Assembly (NCBI GenBank): GCA_019234295.1
Contig: JAFALK010000045.1
Coordinates: forward strand, 1 to 64,000
DNA from: Roseateles sp.
Lineage (GTDB): Bacteria > Pseudomonadota > Gammaproteobacteria > Burkholderiales > Burkholderiaceae_C
Length of the DNA: 64,000 bases
Direction of reading: 5' to 3'
A model generated the notes under the pieces. That model worked only from the letters and a program-made list of their open reading frames with translations, had not been told where the DNA came from and made no database searches. The translations under genes and the position numbers were made by a program. Positions 1-8,604 of this stretch are shown here, one piece after another. Positions within the stretch are counted from its first letter, which is position 1. Each line of letters begins with the position of its first letter.

Positions 1-702
1 GTTGATCGTGTCGCCGCCAGCGTTGGCCAGGCCCAGGATCTGCGCGCCGCTGCCTTGGGCCTGCAGCAAGAAGGAGGAGAAGTCGCTGGCGTTGAGCGGG
101 TGCTTGACGGCGCCGAGCACCTTGCCGCCGGCCTTCTGGAGAACCTCGCTGGCATCGGCCTGCAAGGAGGCGCCGAAGGCGTAGTCGGCCGTCAGGAAGT
201 ACCAGCTCTTGCCGCCGGCCTTGACCATCGGATTGACCGTGCCGCGGGCCAGCGCCACAGTGTCGTAGGCGTAGTGGATGGAGTAGGGCGTGCAGGCCTC
301 GTTCGTCAGGCGGGCCGAGCCGGCGCCGATGACGATGAAGGGCTTGTGCTTCTCGGCCGCGATGGTGGCCATGGCCAGGGCCGTGCCGGAGTTGGTGCCG
401 CCGATCAGCAGGTCCAGGCCCTGGGTGTCGAACCACTCGCGCGCCTTGGCCGAGGCCACGTCGGCCTTGTTCTGGTGGTCGGCGTAGACGAACTCGATCT
501 TCTTGCCGGCCACCATGCCCTTCATGTCGGCAATGGCCATCTTGACGGCCTCCACGCCGCCGGCGCCGTCGATGTCTGCGTAGACGCTGGACATGTCGGT
601 GAGCATGCCGATCCGCACCACGTCGCCCGAGATCTGGGCCTGGGCTGCACCCGCGAAGCCGCAGGCGGCCAGGGCGGCCATTGCGATGTTTTTCAGTTTC
701 AT
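1..702 (-). CDS. Branched-chain amino-acid ABC transporter substrate-binding protein (partial, LivK-like)
   Basis: Periplasmic ligand-binding component of a liv-type importer. 234 residues are visible and the C-terminal part lies beyond the left edge. The protein opens with a typical signal peptide (MKLKNIAMAALAACGFAGAA, then a QAQ cleavage region), followed by a type I periplasmic-binding fold with the family features VRIGMLTDMS near residue 30 and LIGGTNSGTALAMA near residue 90. The ATG at 702 is chosen because GGAGA lies 7 bases upstream; an in-frame ATG at 714 has no comparable site. It is the third gene after livG and livF on the same strand, 19 bases after livF. No permease genes are in the window, so livH and livM are probably to the left. 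The ligand (amino acid, amide or urea) cannot be read from the sequence. Confidence 0.9.
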   Translation of the reverse strand, partial: MKLKNIAMAALAACGFAGAAQAQISGDVVRIGMLTDMSSVYADIDGAGGVEAVKMAIADMKGMVAGKKIEFVYADHQNKADVASAKAREWFDTQGLDLLIGGTNSGTALAMATIAAEKHKPFIVIGAGSARLTNEACTPYSIHYAYDTVALARGTVNPMVKAGGKSWYFLTADYAFGASLQADASEVLQKAGGKVLGAVKHPLNASDFSSFLLQAQGSGAQILGLANAGGDTIN

Positions 703-721
703 GACGGTCTCCATCGTTGAT

Positions 722-1432
722 TCAGACACTGAGCAATTCGTCGAGCAAGGCCTTCTTGGCGGGCAGCTCGGCAGCGGCGAACTGCTCCACCACCTGTCCG
801 TGCTCGATGACGTAGAAATGGTCGGCCAGGGGGGCCGCGAAGCGGAAGTTCTGTTCCACCATGACGATGGTGAAGCCCTGGGATTTCAGCGCCGTGATCA
901 TGCGCGCCAAGGCCTGGACGATGACCGGGGCCAGGCCCTCGGAGATCTCGTCCAGCAGCAGGATGTCGGCCCCCGTTCTGAGGATGCGCGCCACGGCCAG
1001 CATCTGCTGTTCGCCGCCCGAGAGCCGAGTGCCGGGGCTGGCGCGCCGCTCGGCCAGGTTGGGGAACATGGCGTAGATCTCAGCCTCGCTCATGGGCTTG
1101 CCGCGCCCGCTCTTGAGCGGCGGCGGCAGGCGCAGGTTCTCCTCCGTCGAGAGGCTGGCGAAGATGCCGCGCTCCTCCGGGCAGTAGCCAAGGCCCAGGT
1201 GGGCGATGCGGTGCGTGGGCAGGGCGATGCATTCCTGGCCGTGGACCTTGACCGAGCCCTTGCGTGAGCCCGTGAGGCCCATGATGGCGCGCAGCGTGCT
1301 CGTGCGGCCGGCGCCGTTGCGCCCCAGCAGCGTGACCACCTGGCCCGGTTCGACCTTGAAGCTCAAGCCATGCAGAATGTGGCTCTCGCCGTACCAGGCG
1401 TGCAGGTCCGTGACCTCCAGTGCAGCCGTCAT
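722..1432 (-). CDS. livF: Branched-chain amino-acid ABC transporter ATP-binding protein (LivF-like)
   Basis: Cytoplasmic ATPase subunit of the liv transporter, 236 residues, the normal LivF length. The signature LSGGEQQ, Walker B LLLDEIS and switch histidine region (VMVEQN) are present. The Walker A reads GRNGAGRTS, so the usual catalytic Lys is Arg; the codon is CGC at about 1311-1313. The ATG at 1432 shares its A with the livG stop (TGATG), with AAGGAG seven bases upstream; a TTG one codon earlier is less likely. It lies between livG and the binding-protein gene and is almost certainly co-transcribed with them. Confidence 0.93.
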   Translation of the reverse strand: MTAALEVTDLHAWYGESHILHGLSFKVEPGQVVTLLGRNGAGRTSTLRAIMGLTGSRKGSVKVHGQECIALPTHRIAHLGLGYCPEERGIFASLSTEENLRLPPPLKSGRGKPMSEAEIYAMFPNLAERRASPGTRLSGGEQQMLAVARILRTGADILLLDEISEGLAPVIVQALARMITALKSQGFTIVMVEQNFRFAAPLADHFYVIEHGQVVEQFAAAELPAKKALLDELLSV

Positions 1433-2202
1433 CAATGAGCTCCTTCGAGCGCGGCGCTTTCGCTGCCCATATATGCCTGCAGCACATCGGGATGCCTGGA
1501 GACCGTGTCGTAATCGCCTTCGGCGAGCACGGCGCCGCGCGCCAGCACCGTGATGCGGTCCGCAATGCGCGAGACGACCTTCATGTTGTGCTCGACCATC
1601 AGTACCGTGCGACCCTCGGCCACGCGCTTGATCAGTGCCGTCACGCGCTCAACGTCCTCGTGTCCCATGCCCTGTGTGGGCTCGTCCAGCAGCATGAGCT
1701 TGGGCTCCATGGCCATGGTGCTCGCGATCTCCAGCGCACGCTTGCGGCCGTAGGGCAACTCGCCGGCCTTGAGGTGTGCCATGCCGTGCAGATCGACGAA
1801 CTCGAGCAACTCCATCACGCGCGCATCCAGCCGGCTCAGCCCGCCCAAGCCGCGCCAGAAATGAAAGCTCGTGCCCGTGAAGCGCTGCAGGCCAATGCGC
1901 ACGTTCTCCAACACCGTGAGATTGGGGAAGACGGCCGAGATCTGGAAGCTGCGGATCACGCCGCGGCGGGCGATCTGCGCCGGCCGCTCCTTCGTAATGT
2001 CGTGGCCTTCGAAGTGGATGCTGCCGCGCGTGGGTTCAAGGAACTTGGTCAGCAGGTTGAAGCAAGTGGTCTTGCCGGCGCCGTTGGGGCCGATCAAGGC
2101 ATGGATGTGGCCGCGCCGGACCTGCAGGTCTACACCATCCACGGCGGTGAAGCCCTTGAAGTCCTTGCTCAGGCCGCGGGTCTCGAGGATCAGCTCACTC
2201 AT
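1432..2202 (-). CDS. livG: Branched-chain amino-acid ABC transporter ATP-binding protein (LivG-like)
   Basis: Second ATPase of the liv importer, 256 residues. Walker A GPNGAGKTT, the LivG-type segment RSFQISAVFPNLTVLENV after the helical domain, Walker B LMLLDEPTQGM and the switch HNMKVV are visible. The signature motif is degenerate (PYGRKRALEIA instead of LSGGQ), as is usual in LivG. The ATG at 2202 gives the expected N-terminus MSELILETRGL; a GTG at 2211 would add three residues. It follows the acetyltransferase gene by only about ten bases on the same strand, so transcription may enter from there. Its last base overlaps the livF start. Confidence 0.93.
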   Translation of the reverse strand: MSELILETRGLSKDFKGFTAVDGVDLQVRRGHIHALIGPNGAGKTTCFNLLTKFLEPTRGSIHFEGHDITKERPAQIARRGVIRSFQISAVFPNLTVLENVRIGLQRFTGTSFHFWRGLGGLSRLDARVMELLEFVDLHGMAHLKAGELPYGRKRALEIASTMAMEPKLMLLDEPTQGMGHEDVERVTALIKRVAEGRTVLMVEHNMKVVSRIADRITVLARGAVLAEGDYDTVSRHPDVLQAYMGSESAALEGAH

Positions 2203-2212
2203 TCGCTGCACT

Positions 2213-2839
2213 TTAGGGCCTGCCCAGGGAGGGGCGGGCGAGGGGATCTACTGAAAGAGATTCAGACAAGTCGGCCTCAACTGTCTGCCCGGCGGACGTT
2301 GGGCAGCTTCGGCGCGGGTGCCGCTGTCGCCATGTCTCGGCCGTCACGCCGTAGACCGCGCAGTCCATGTCGTACCAACGCTCCACACCACGATATTCCA
2401 TGCCAAGCTTTTCCATCACGTGAGACGAGGCGGTATTGGCCGGCTGGCAAACGGCCACGAGCTGAGGCGCTTGGACCGTCTCGAAGGCGAAGGCGGCCAT
2501 CGCCTGTGCAGCCTCGGAGGCATAGCCTTTGCCCCAGCGGTCGCGCCGCAGTCGCCAACCGGTCTCGTGCGGATTGGCCCTGTCGCGTCCCAGGTGCTGG
2601 ACACAGCCCGCGCCGACGATCCGGCCCGACTCCAGCTCGAAGAAGCTCCACCACGAATAGCCCCATTCCGCCCAGCGCGCCTTCACGCGCTGGATGGTTT
2701 CCTTCGTGTACTCGGGCGCTTCGGGCTTGCCGGTGATGTAGCGCATGACCTCGGGGTCGCGGTTCATCTCGTACAGGCCTTCGAAGTGTTCGTCGGCAAA
2801 GGGCACGAGGCGCAAACGCTCTGTCGTCAGGATGGTCAT
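2213..2839 (-). CDS. GNAT family N-acetyltransferase (RimJ/RimL-like)
   Basis: Acetyl-CoA-dependent acyltransferase of 208 residues, substrate unknown. The N-terminus MTILTTERLRLVPFADEHF is typical of the Acetyltransf_3 (RimJ/RimL) subgroup. The acetyl-CoA loop RRDRWGKGYASEAAQAM and the NTASSHVMEKLGM segment near residue 150 mark the fold. The C-terminal ~35 residues (Ser/Pro/Arg-rich) run past the domain and may be nonconserved tail. The ATG at 2839 fits the family start. It is head-to-head with the LtrA-like gene, with 18 to 57 bp between starts depending on the LtrA start, and precedes livG on the same strand. Confidence 0.85.
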   Translation of the reverse strand: MTILTTERLRLVPFADEHFEGLYEMNRDPEVMRYITGKPEAPEYTKETIQRVKARWAEWGYSWWSFFELESGRIVGAGCVQHLGRDRANPHETGWRLRRDRWGKGYASEAAQAMAAFAFETVQAPQLVAVCQPANTASSHVMEKLGMEYRGVERWYDMDCAVYGVTAETWRQRHPRRSCPTSAGQTVEADLSESLSVDPLARPSLGRP

Positions 2840-2857
2840 CAGGGCACACTCCAGCGG

Positions 2858-4012
2858 ATGAGCGAACACCATAGCACCCTGCACTGGCGCCGCCCGATGC
2901 TCGCGCGCTCGCGCGACGAGCACCACCGCGCTTCCACGCCGCTGGAGGCGATGTTCGACCTTGTCGTGGTGGTGGCCGTGGCGCAGGCCGCCGCCAGCCT
3001 GCATCACGGCCTCGCTGCGGGCGACCCGGCGAACGCAGTGCGCAGCTACTTCGCGGCCTTCTTTGGCCTGTGGTGGGCCTGGATGAACTTCACCTGGTTC
3101 GCCTCGGCCTACGACAACGACGACGTGCCTTACCGGCTCACCGTCTTCGTGCTGATGGCCGGAGCCCTGGTCTTCGCCGCCGGCATGCCGGACTTCGCCC
3201 GGGGCGATCTGCGTCTGCCCGTGGCCGGCTATGTCTTGATGCGCGTGGCCATGATCGCGCTATGGCTGCGCGCTGCCCGCCATGATGCCAAGGGCCGCGA
3301 CAGCGCGCGGCGCTATGCGCTGGGCATCTTCTTCTGCCAGTGCGCCTGGGTCGCGCTGATCCAGGTGCCGGCCGGACTGCTCTGGCCCGGTTTCATGACG
3401 CTGGCGCTGCTTGAGGTGATGGTGCCGGTCTGGGCCGAACGCAAGGGCCAGACGAGCTGGCATCCGGGCCATATCGCCGAGCGCTATGGATTGCTGACCC
3501 TGATCGTGCTGGGCGAGGCGGTGACTTCGCTCGCGCTGGGTGTGGCCGCGGCCCACGAAGGCGGCGGCTGGGACGGCGCGCGCCTGGCCAGCGTCGCCGG
3601 CGGGTTGCTGATTCTGCTCTGCATGTGGTGGCTCTACTTCGACCGGCCCAGCCAGCATCTGCTTCACCGCTTCCGCACGGCGGTGGTCTGGGGCTACGGC
3701 CACTACTTCATCTTTGGCGCGGCGGCGGCCGTTGGCGCGGGGCTGGGGGCCCAGATCGAGCATCCGCAGGCGACGATCGATGCCTGGATCGTGGCGGTGC
3801 CGGCCGCCGTTTATCTCAGCGTGCTGTGGATCCTGTTCGTCATTGCCCGTTGCGTGCCGCGTTACGAGTTCTGGCTGACGCCGCTGGCCGTCGTGGCGCT
3901 GTTGCTTTGCCCGCTGCTGGGCAGTGCCTGGGCGACGCCAGCGGCCGGCGCGGTGTTGGTGCTGATGCTGGTGATCAAGGGCTGGCTGCGGGCGAGGACA
4001 ATCGGGCCATGA
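2858..4012 (+). CDS. Low temperature requirement protein A (LtrA) family membrane protein
   Basis: Polytopic membrane protein of 384 residues matching the LtrA family, whose biochemical role is not established. The family signature around residues 25-45 (STPLEAMFDLVVVVAVAQ) is followed by WMNFTWFASAYDNDD and IAERYGLLTLIVLGE, which are strongly conserved in LtrA. About ten hydrophobic segments follow, the last ending in a short basic tail. The start at 2858 is the first ATG; the ATG at 2897 (residue 14) begins closer to the family domain and is possible. Its stop overlaps the next gene start as ATGA, implying translational coupling with the UPF0149 gene. Confidence 0.85.
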   Translation: MSEHHSTLHWRRPMLARSRDEHHRASTPLEAMFDLVVVVAVAQAAASLHHGLAAGDPANAVRSYFAAFFGLWWAWMNFTWFASAYDNDDVPYRLTVFVLMAGALVFAAGMPDFARGDLRLPVAGYVLMRVAMIALWLRAARHDAKGRDSARRYALGIFFCQCAWVALIQVPAGLLWPGFMTLALLEVMVPVWAERKGQTSWHPGHIAERYGLLTLIVLGEAVTSLALGVAAAHEGGGWDGARLASVAGGLLILLCMWWLYFDRPSQHLLHRFRTAVVWGYGHYFIFGAAAAVGAGLGAQIEHPQATIDAWIVAVPAAVYLSVLWILFVIARCVPRYEFWLTPLAVVALLLCPLLGSAWATPAAGAVLVLMLVIKGWLRARTIGP

Positions 4013-4659
4013 ACAAAGTGCCCGCCAAGCCGCTGAACGAGAAGGATCTCGCTCGGCTCGAAGAACTGCTCGATGCCGTACCGGCGCCACTGGAGCCGCT
4101 GGACGTGTCCATGCTCGACGGGTTCCTCACGGGCGTGCTTCTCCAGCCAAAGGCCGTCTCCAACCATCTGTGGACACCTTACGTGCTCGACGCGGAAGAG
4201 GGCCGCAAGCCGCCTGATGGTTTCGATGCCAAGCCGCTGCTGGAGCTGGTGAAGCGCCGCTACCAGGAGCTCAACGCGGCCATCGCTGGCCGCCAATGGT
4301 TCGATCCCTTGGTCTTCGAGCTCGAGGACACGGACAACCCTTCCGAGATCCTCTTGCCTTGGGTTGCCGGCTTTGCGCTGGCCACCGAGATCTTCCCTGA
4401 TCTGATGCGTCAGGACGCGGCCAGCCTGCTGGAGCCGCTGGCCTCGATCTTCATGCACCTGGACCCCGAGGACCTCGAGGACGCCGACGAGCTGCTCGAG
4501 GAAATCGAAAGCCTGGAGCCGCCCAAGGACCTGGAAGAAGCGGTCGAGGGCGTGGTCAGCGCCTGCCTGATGCTGGCCGACGTGACGCGCCCACTGAAGG
4601 AGGCGCCGTCTTCAGGCAAACAGCCGCGCCGCGTGCAGCCCAAGCCCCGTCGCCACTGA
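4009..4659 (+). CDS. UPF0149 family protein (YecA/YgfB-like), short form
   Basis: Protein of 216 residues of the UPF0149 (YgfB/YecA) family, function unassigned here. The N-terminal family hallmark LDVSMLDGFLTGVLLQP (about residues 33-49) and the later WVAGFALATEIFP are present. The acidic stretch DPEDLEDADELLEEIES near residue 155 is unusual in density. It lacks the C-terminal zinc SEC-C motif found in its paralogue at 9364-10128. The start overlaps the LtrA stop (ATGA). The last 48 bases overlap the convergent YegD-like gene. Confidence 0.85.
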   Translation: MNKVPAKPLNEKDLARLEELLDAVPAPLEPLDVSMLDGFLTGVLLQPKAVSNHLWTPYVLDAEEGRKPPDGFDAKPLLELVKRRYQELNAAIAGRQWFDPLVFELEDTDNPSEILLPWVAGFALATEIFPDLMRQDAASLLEPLASIFMHLDPEDLEDADELLEEIESLEPPKDLEEAVEGVVSACLMLADVTRPLKEAPSSGKQPRRVQPKPRRH

Positions 4660-5883
4660 GGCGAAGCGGTCGCCGCGCACGGCCTGCGCCTTCGAAAACT
4701 GTGCGGCAATTCGCTCTGACAGCAGGCGCAAGCCCGTGGAGCCGCCGGTGAAGTAAAGCGCGTCGATCCGCTCGGGCGCCAGGCCGGCCTGGCGCACCGT
4801 GTCGCGCGCGGCCTGCACGATGCGCTCCAGGTCGGCGTCGAGCGCCTCCACGGCCGTGGCTTCGCTCAGCTCGACGCTGAGACCGCGCTCCACATGGCTG
4901 AGGTCAATCTGCGTGTCGCCGCCGCCGGCCACGGCGATCTTGGCGCCTTCGGCCCGCGAGGCCAGCTCGTGGCCCAGGCGCTCCTCCAGCACCGTCATCA
5001 GGCGGCGATGGTGGTCGGCGTTGTCGTAGAAGCTGCGCATCTGGCGCAGCTCGGCCATGCGCTGCGGGCTGTAGGCCGTGTTGATCAGGTGCCAGGTCGC
5101 GAGGTCGAAATAGATGCCGCTGGGCACCTCGCGCTGCGTGCCGTCGGCGCGCATGGGGCCCAGGGCGCGATAGCCGAACTCGCGCAGCACGCTAGCCAGC
5201 TCGATGTGGCGGTCGAAATCGGTGCCGGCAATGTGCACGCCATGGTTGGCGAGGATGTCGTCGCGGCGGTCCAGCCGCTGCATGCGCGCGGGTCCCACGC
5301 GCACGATGGAGAAGTCGGAGGTGCCGCCGCCGATGTCGGCCACCAGGACCAGGCGCTCGCTGTCGATCTGGCTTTCGTAGTCGAAGGCCGCGGCGATCGG
5401 CTCGTACTGGAAGTGGACCTCGCTGAATCCGACCGAGCGGGCAGCGGCTTCCAGGGCGGCCTGTGCCTGCGCATCGCGCTCGGGCTCATCGTCCACGAAG
5501 AACACGGGCCGGCCCAGCACGGCGCGCTCCGGGTTGCCCGCCAGCCGGCGCAGGCGCTTGAGGTAGCCGGCCACGATGTCTGCGTACTTGGCACCGCGGC
5601 CGCCGCCGACGTCGGTCGTCTGGTCGATCAGGCTGGAGCCGAGGATGCTCTTCATCGAGCGCATCAGCCGGCCGTCGATGCCCTCGACATAGGCGGCCAA
5701 CGCCGCCCGGCCGAAGGCGCGCGGCGGGCCGTCGGCGTCATCGCGCCCCTCGGTGAAATAAAAGACCGCCGTGGGCATGGTGCGCTGGCCGGGCTCGAGC
5801 TCGACGAGCTGCATGCCGCCCGCCGCCGCGGGAATGGCGATGGCGGAGTTGGAGGTGCCGAAGTCGATGGCGCAGTAATTCAT
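4612..5883 (-). CDS. yegD: Hsp70 family protein, YegD-like putative chaperone
   Basis: Actin/Hsp70-fold ATPase of 423 residues without the substrate-binding C-terminal half of DnaK, as in E. coli YegD. Phosphate-1 loop AIDFGTSNSAIAI is at the very N-terminus, phosphate-2 loop ADIGGGTSDFSIV is near residue 190, and the adenosine motif YFTGGSTGLRLL is near residue 385. Client proteins are unknown. The ATG at 5883 is directly followed by the phosphate-1 motif, which fixes the start. It is convergent with the UPF0149 gene (48-base overlap) and 37 bases downstream of dadA on the same strand. Confidence 0.9.
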   Translation of the reverse strand: MNYCAIDFGTSNSAIAIPAAAGGMQLVELEPGQRTMPTAVFYFTEGRDDADGPPRAFGRAALAAYVEGIDGRLMRSMKSILGSSLIDQTTDVGGGRGAKYADIVAGYLKRLRRLAGNPERAVLGRPVFFVDDEPERDAQAQAALEAAARSVGFSEVHFQYEPIAAAFDYESQIDSERLVLVADIGGGTSDFSIVRVGPARMQRLDRRDDILANHGVHIAGTDFDRHIELASVLREFGYRALGPMRADGTQREVPSGIYFDLATWHLINTAYSPQRMAELRQMRSFYDNADHHRRLMTVLEERLGHELASRAEGAKIAVAGGGDTQIDLSHVERGLSVELSEATAVEALDADLERIVQAARDTVRQAGLAPERIDALYFTGGSTGLRLLSERIAAQFSKAQAVRGDRFASVATGLGLHAARLFA

Positions 5884-5920
5884 AGGGGCGCGGATTCTAT
5901 GCGCGAGCCCGGCGCGGCGA

Positions 5921-7195
5921 TCAGGCGTTGTAGAAGCCGAAATCGATATGCGGCCGGCGTCCCGCCATCAGCTCCGCCACCGCCTTGCCCGAACCCGCGC
6001 CGTGGGTCCAGCCCAGGGTGCCATGGCCGGCATTGACCCAGAGGTTCTTCGCCGTCTTGCTGCGGCCGATGTAGGGGATGTTGGAGGGCGTGCTGGGGCG
6101 CAGGCCGGTCCAGAAATTGGGCTCGCTGTGGTCGGCCACGCCGGGGAAGAGTTCCTCGTAGCGCTTGACCAGGGACTGGCAGCGCGTGCGCGCGGTGGCA
6201 CCGTCGAGATCGAGGTTGAATCCCGAGAGCTCGGCCGTGCCGGCGATGCGGACGTGGTCGCCCAGGCGCGAGATGGCGAGCTTGCGCGTGTCGTCGAGCA
6301 GGCTCACCACGCTGGCGGCTTGCGGCTTCTTCAGCTTGAGCGTGGCCGAGTAGCCCTTGGCCGGGTAGATGTTGAGGAACTCGCCCAGCGGCTTCATCAG
6401 GGCCGGGGCGTAGGAAGCGAGCGCGTTGACGAAGGCATCGGCGTGCAGGGTGCGGAGCTGCTGCGTGAGGCGCGAGCAGATGCGCACCGACTCGATGCCA
6501 TCGCCGACCTTGTCCAGGCCGATGATGTCGTGCTCGTAGAGGAAGGTCGCGCCGCGCTCTTCGCACAGCGTGGCGAGCTTTTGCGTGAACACGCGCGCGT
6601 CGCCGGATTCGTCGCTGGGCGTGTAGGTGCCGCCGTAGACCCGGCCCTGGAAGCCGGCCAGTGCAGGCTCGATCTCGAGCACCTGGTCGTGGTCGAGGAT
6701 CCGGCGGTCCACGCCGTGGCTCTGCATGATCCGGGCGGCCTCCACGCCGTTGTCGAAGTCCTTCTGGCTCGAGAAGAAGTGCAGGATGCCGCGCTCCAGG
6801 CGGTTGTATTCGATGCCGGTCTGGCCCACCACGTCCTTGAGCGCTGCATGGCTGTAGCGGCCCAGCTGCACGAGCTGCTCCACATTGCGCTCGAAGGCTG
6901 CCGTCGTGCATTCCTTCAGGAAGGACAGGCCCCAGATCCATTGCGCCGGCTCCAGGCGCGGGCGAAACAGCAGGGGCGAGTCATCGCGCAGCAGCCATTT
7001 GGCGACCTTGAGGGGCGCGCCGGCATTGGCCCAGGGTTCGCAGAAGCACACCGAGATCTGGGCGCCGTTGGCGAAGCTGGTCTCCAGGGCTGCGTCCTTC
7101 TGACGGTCGACCACGGTCACCTCATGGCCCTGCTCCAGCAGATGCCAGGCGGTGGCCACGCCGATGATGCCGGCGCCGAGGACGATGACTTTCAT
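5921..7195 (-). CDS. dadA: D-amino acid dehydrogenase small subunit
   Basis: FAD enzyme that oxidatively deaminates D-amino acids (notably D-alanine) at the inner membrane. 424 residues, the usual DadA size. The dinucleotide-binding motif GAGIIGVATAWHLLEQGHEV is at the N-terminus. ETSFANGAQISV, the DESGDARVFTQ segment and the C-terminal GHGTLGWTHGAGSG are DadA signatures. The ATG at 7195 has AGGAAG five bases upstream. It is divergent from an ArgP-like LysR gene across 93 bp that hold a perfect palindrome, so regulation by that protein is plausible. No alanine racemase gene is adjacent. Confidence 0.95.
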   Translation of the reverse strand: MKVIVLGAGIIGVATAWHLLEQGHEVTVVDRQKDAALETSFANGAQISVCFCEPWANAGAPLKVAKWLLRDDSPLLFRPRLEPAQWIWGLSFLKECTTAAFERNVEQLVQLGRYSHAALKDVVGQTGIEYNRLERGILHFFSSQKDFDNGVEAARIMQSHGVDRRILDHDQVLEIEPALAGFQGRVYGGTYTPSDESGDARVFTQKLATLCEERGATFLYEHDIIGLDKVGDGIESVRICSRLTQQLRTLHADAFVNALASYAPALMKPLGEFLNIYPAKGYSATLKLKKPQAASVVSLLDDTRKLAISRLGDHVRIAGTAELSGFNLDLDGATARTRCQSLVKRYEELFPGVADHSEPNFWTGLRPSTPSNIPYIGRSKTAKNLWVNAGHGTLGWTHGAGSGKAVAELMAGRRPHIDFGFYNA

Positions 7196-7264
7196 GCGGC
7201 TTCCTTTGAACTTCTGTGCAACCGCGAATTGTCGGCAGCCGGCCGCGAACGAAGAAGATGCATT

Positions 7265-7282
7265 TGTATTTCTCGGAATACA
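7265..7282. promoter_or_regulatory. Candidate LysR operator between dadA and the ArgP-like gene
   Basis: Perfect inverted repeat TGTATT-N6-AATACA in the divergent intergenic region, ending 7 bases before the regulator's first ATG. The position would let the regulator repress itself and act on dadA. LysR-type operators are usually AT-rich interrupted dyads like this one. Function is inferred from symmetry and place only. Confidence 0.45.
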
Positions 7283-7288
7283 TTAGCA

Positions 7289-8266
7289 ATGCTTATGAAG
7301 GACCTCGACCCCGCCGCACTCGACTGCCTGGCCGCCTTGGCCGACGAGCGCGCCTTCGAGCGCGCGGCGCAGCGGCTCACCATCACCCAGAGCGCCGTGT
7401 CCCAGCGGCTGCGCAGCCTGGAAGCCCAGGTGGGCCAGTTGCTGGTGGTGCGCTCGCGCCCGCTGCGGCTGACCGAGCCGGGGAAGGTGTTGCTACGCTA
7501 CGCGCGTCAGTTGCAGGCCCTGCGCCTGGACGCGGCACGCGAGCTGGGCAGCGCCGCGGCCCAGGGCGAGCGCATCGCCATCGCCGTCAACGCCGACAGC
7601 CTGGCCACCTGGGTGCTACCTGCCCTGGACCCGGTCGTGCAGCTCGGGCTGAGGCAGGGCTTTGGTCTCGAGCTCGTTGTCGACGACCAGGATTTCACCC
7701 ATGACCGCCTGCGCCAGGGTGAGGTGCTGGGCTGCGTGTCGACAGTCAGCCAGGCGCTGCGGGGCTGCGGCGTCCAGCCCCTGGGCCTGATGCGCTATGT
7801 GGCGGTGGCCAGTCCGGGCTTCATGGCCGCGCACCTGCCCGATGGCCTCAATGCCGCCAACTTCGCGAGCACGCCCTTCATCGTCTTCAACCGCAAGGAC
7901 GATGCCCAGGCTCAGTGGGTGTCCAGCGCCTTTGGGGTCCGCGCACCGCGGCTGATGGAGCGCTACGTGCCTGCCAGTGAGGCCTATGCGCGCGCCGTGC
8001 GAGCTGGTTGGGGTATCGGTGTTGCGCCGGAGCTACTAGTGCGGGCGCAAATTGCAAGCGGCGAACTCGTGGCGCTGCGGCCCGAACTGAGCGTGGATGT
8101 GGCGCTTTATTGGCATCAATGGAAGCTGGTTTCCGAGACCCTGGATGCGCCCAAAGCCCCGCCACGCGGGACTTTGCTCGATTTGATCGGCCAGGCGTTG
8201 GTGCAGGGCGCGCTCCAAGCACTGACGCCGCTGAAGCCGGCGAGACAGTCTCGAAAGCGGGGCTGA
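7289..8266 (+). CDS. LysR-family regulator, ArgP/LysG subgroup
   Basis: Transcription factor of about 325 residues. The N-terminal winged HTH (AFERAAQRLTITQSAVSQRL, residues ~25-45) and the ArgP/IciA-type segment GQLLVVRSRPLRLTEPGKVL identify the ArgP/LysG subgroup. That subgroup senses lysine/arginine and usually controls an amino-acid exporter (LysE/ArgO). Here no exporter is adjacent; the divergent neighbour is dadA. Two in-frame ATGs (7289, 7295) are possible and neither has a clear Shine-Dalgarno sequence. The residues after about 305 are basic and unstructured-looking. Confidence 0.88.
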   Translation: MLMKDLDPAALDCLAALADERAFERAAQRLTITQSAVSQRLRSLEAQVGQLLVVRSRPLRLTEPGKVLLRYARQLQALRLDAARELGSAAAQGERIAIAVNADSLATWVLPALDPVVQLGLRQGFGLELVVDDQDFTHDRLRQGEVLGCVSTVSQALRGCGVQPLGLMRYVAVASPGFMAAHLPDGLNAANFASTPFIVFNRKDDAQAQWVSSAFGVRAPRLMERYVPASEAYARAVRAGWGIGVAPELLVRAQIASGELVALRPELSVDVALYWHQWKLVSETLDAPKAPPRGTLLDLIGQALVQGALQALTPLKPARQSRKRG

Positions 8267-8403
8267 CTTACATCGAGGCACTTTTTTACAAATATGTCCG
8301 GATTTCCCCTGAGTCCGAGGGTGTAGTTGTCATGCAATTGGTCGACACTACAAACATGGTGTAACCCCCGATTCCCTGCTTCACGCCCTGCGCGAGGTTC
8401 GAT

Positions 8404-8604
8404 ATGCGATTCGCTTCTGCCCTGAATTTCTTCCGTCGCTCCGTCCCTCCCGTGCAGCAGGATCCGGCGGATCTGGGCACTTGCTTCGGCATGGAAGCGA
8501 GTCTGGAGGACGGCGATTACCGCAGCTCGGCCCCGCTGCCGCTGGAATCGGAATCGCCGGCCGTCGAGTCGCCGCTGGCCTGGCTTTCGCGCCGCGCTAA
8601 CTGA
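8404..8604 (+). CDS. Small hypothetical protein (66 aa)
   Basis: Unrecognised small protein. The start is supported by GAGG six bases before the ATG. The N-terminus RFASALNFFRRS is basic and amphipathic. The middle is acidic and rich in Ser, Pro and Glu (LPLESESPAVES), and the end WLSRRAN is basic again. The last eight bases overlap the convergent metallophosphoesterase gene. Small acidic/basic proteins of this kind are common and poorly conserved in Burkholderiales. It may be real or chance; the ribosome site is the main support. Confidence 0.45.
   Translation: MRFASALNFFRRSVPPVQQDPADLGTCFGMEASLEDGDYRSSAPLPLESESPAVESPLAWLSRRAN

Noticed and set aside
55-720. Rightward open frame over the liv binding-protein gene
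   Set aside because: Antisense shadow; the leftward frame has a signal peptide, ribosome site and clear family motifs.
2318-2857. N-terminal extension of the LtrA-like protein by 180 residues
   Set aside because: Antisense to the GNAT acetyltransferase gene; the LtrA domain begins shortly after the ATG at 2858.
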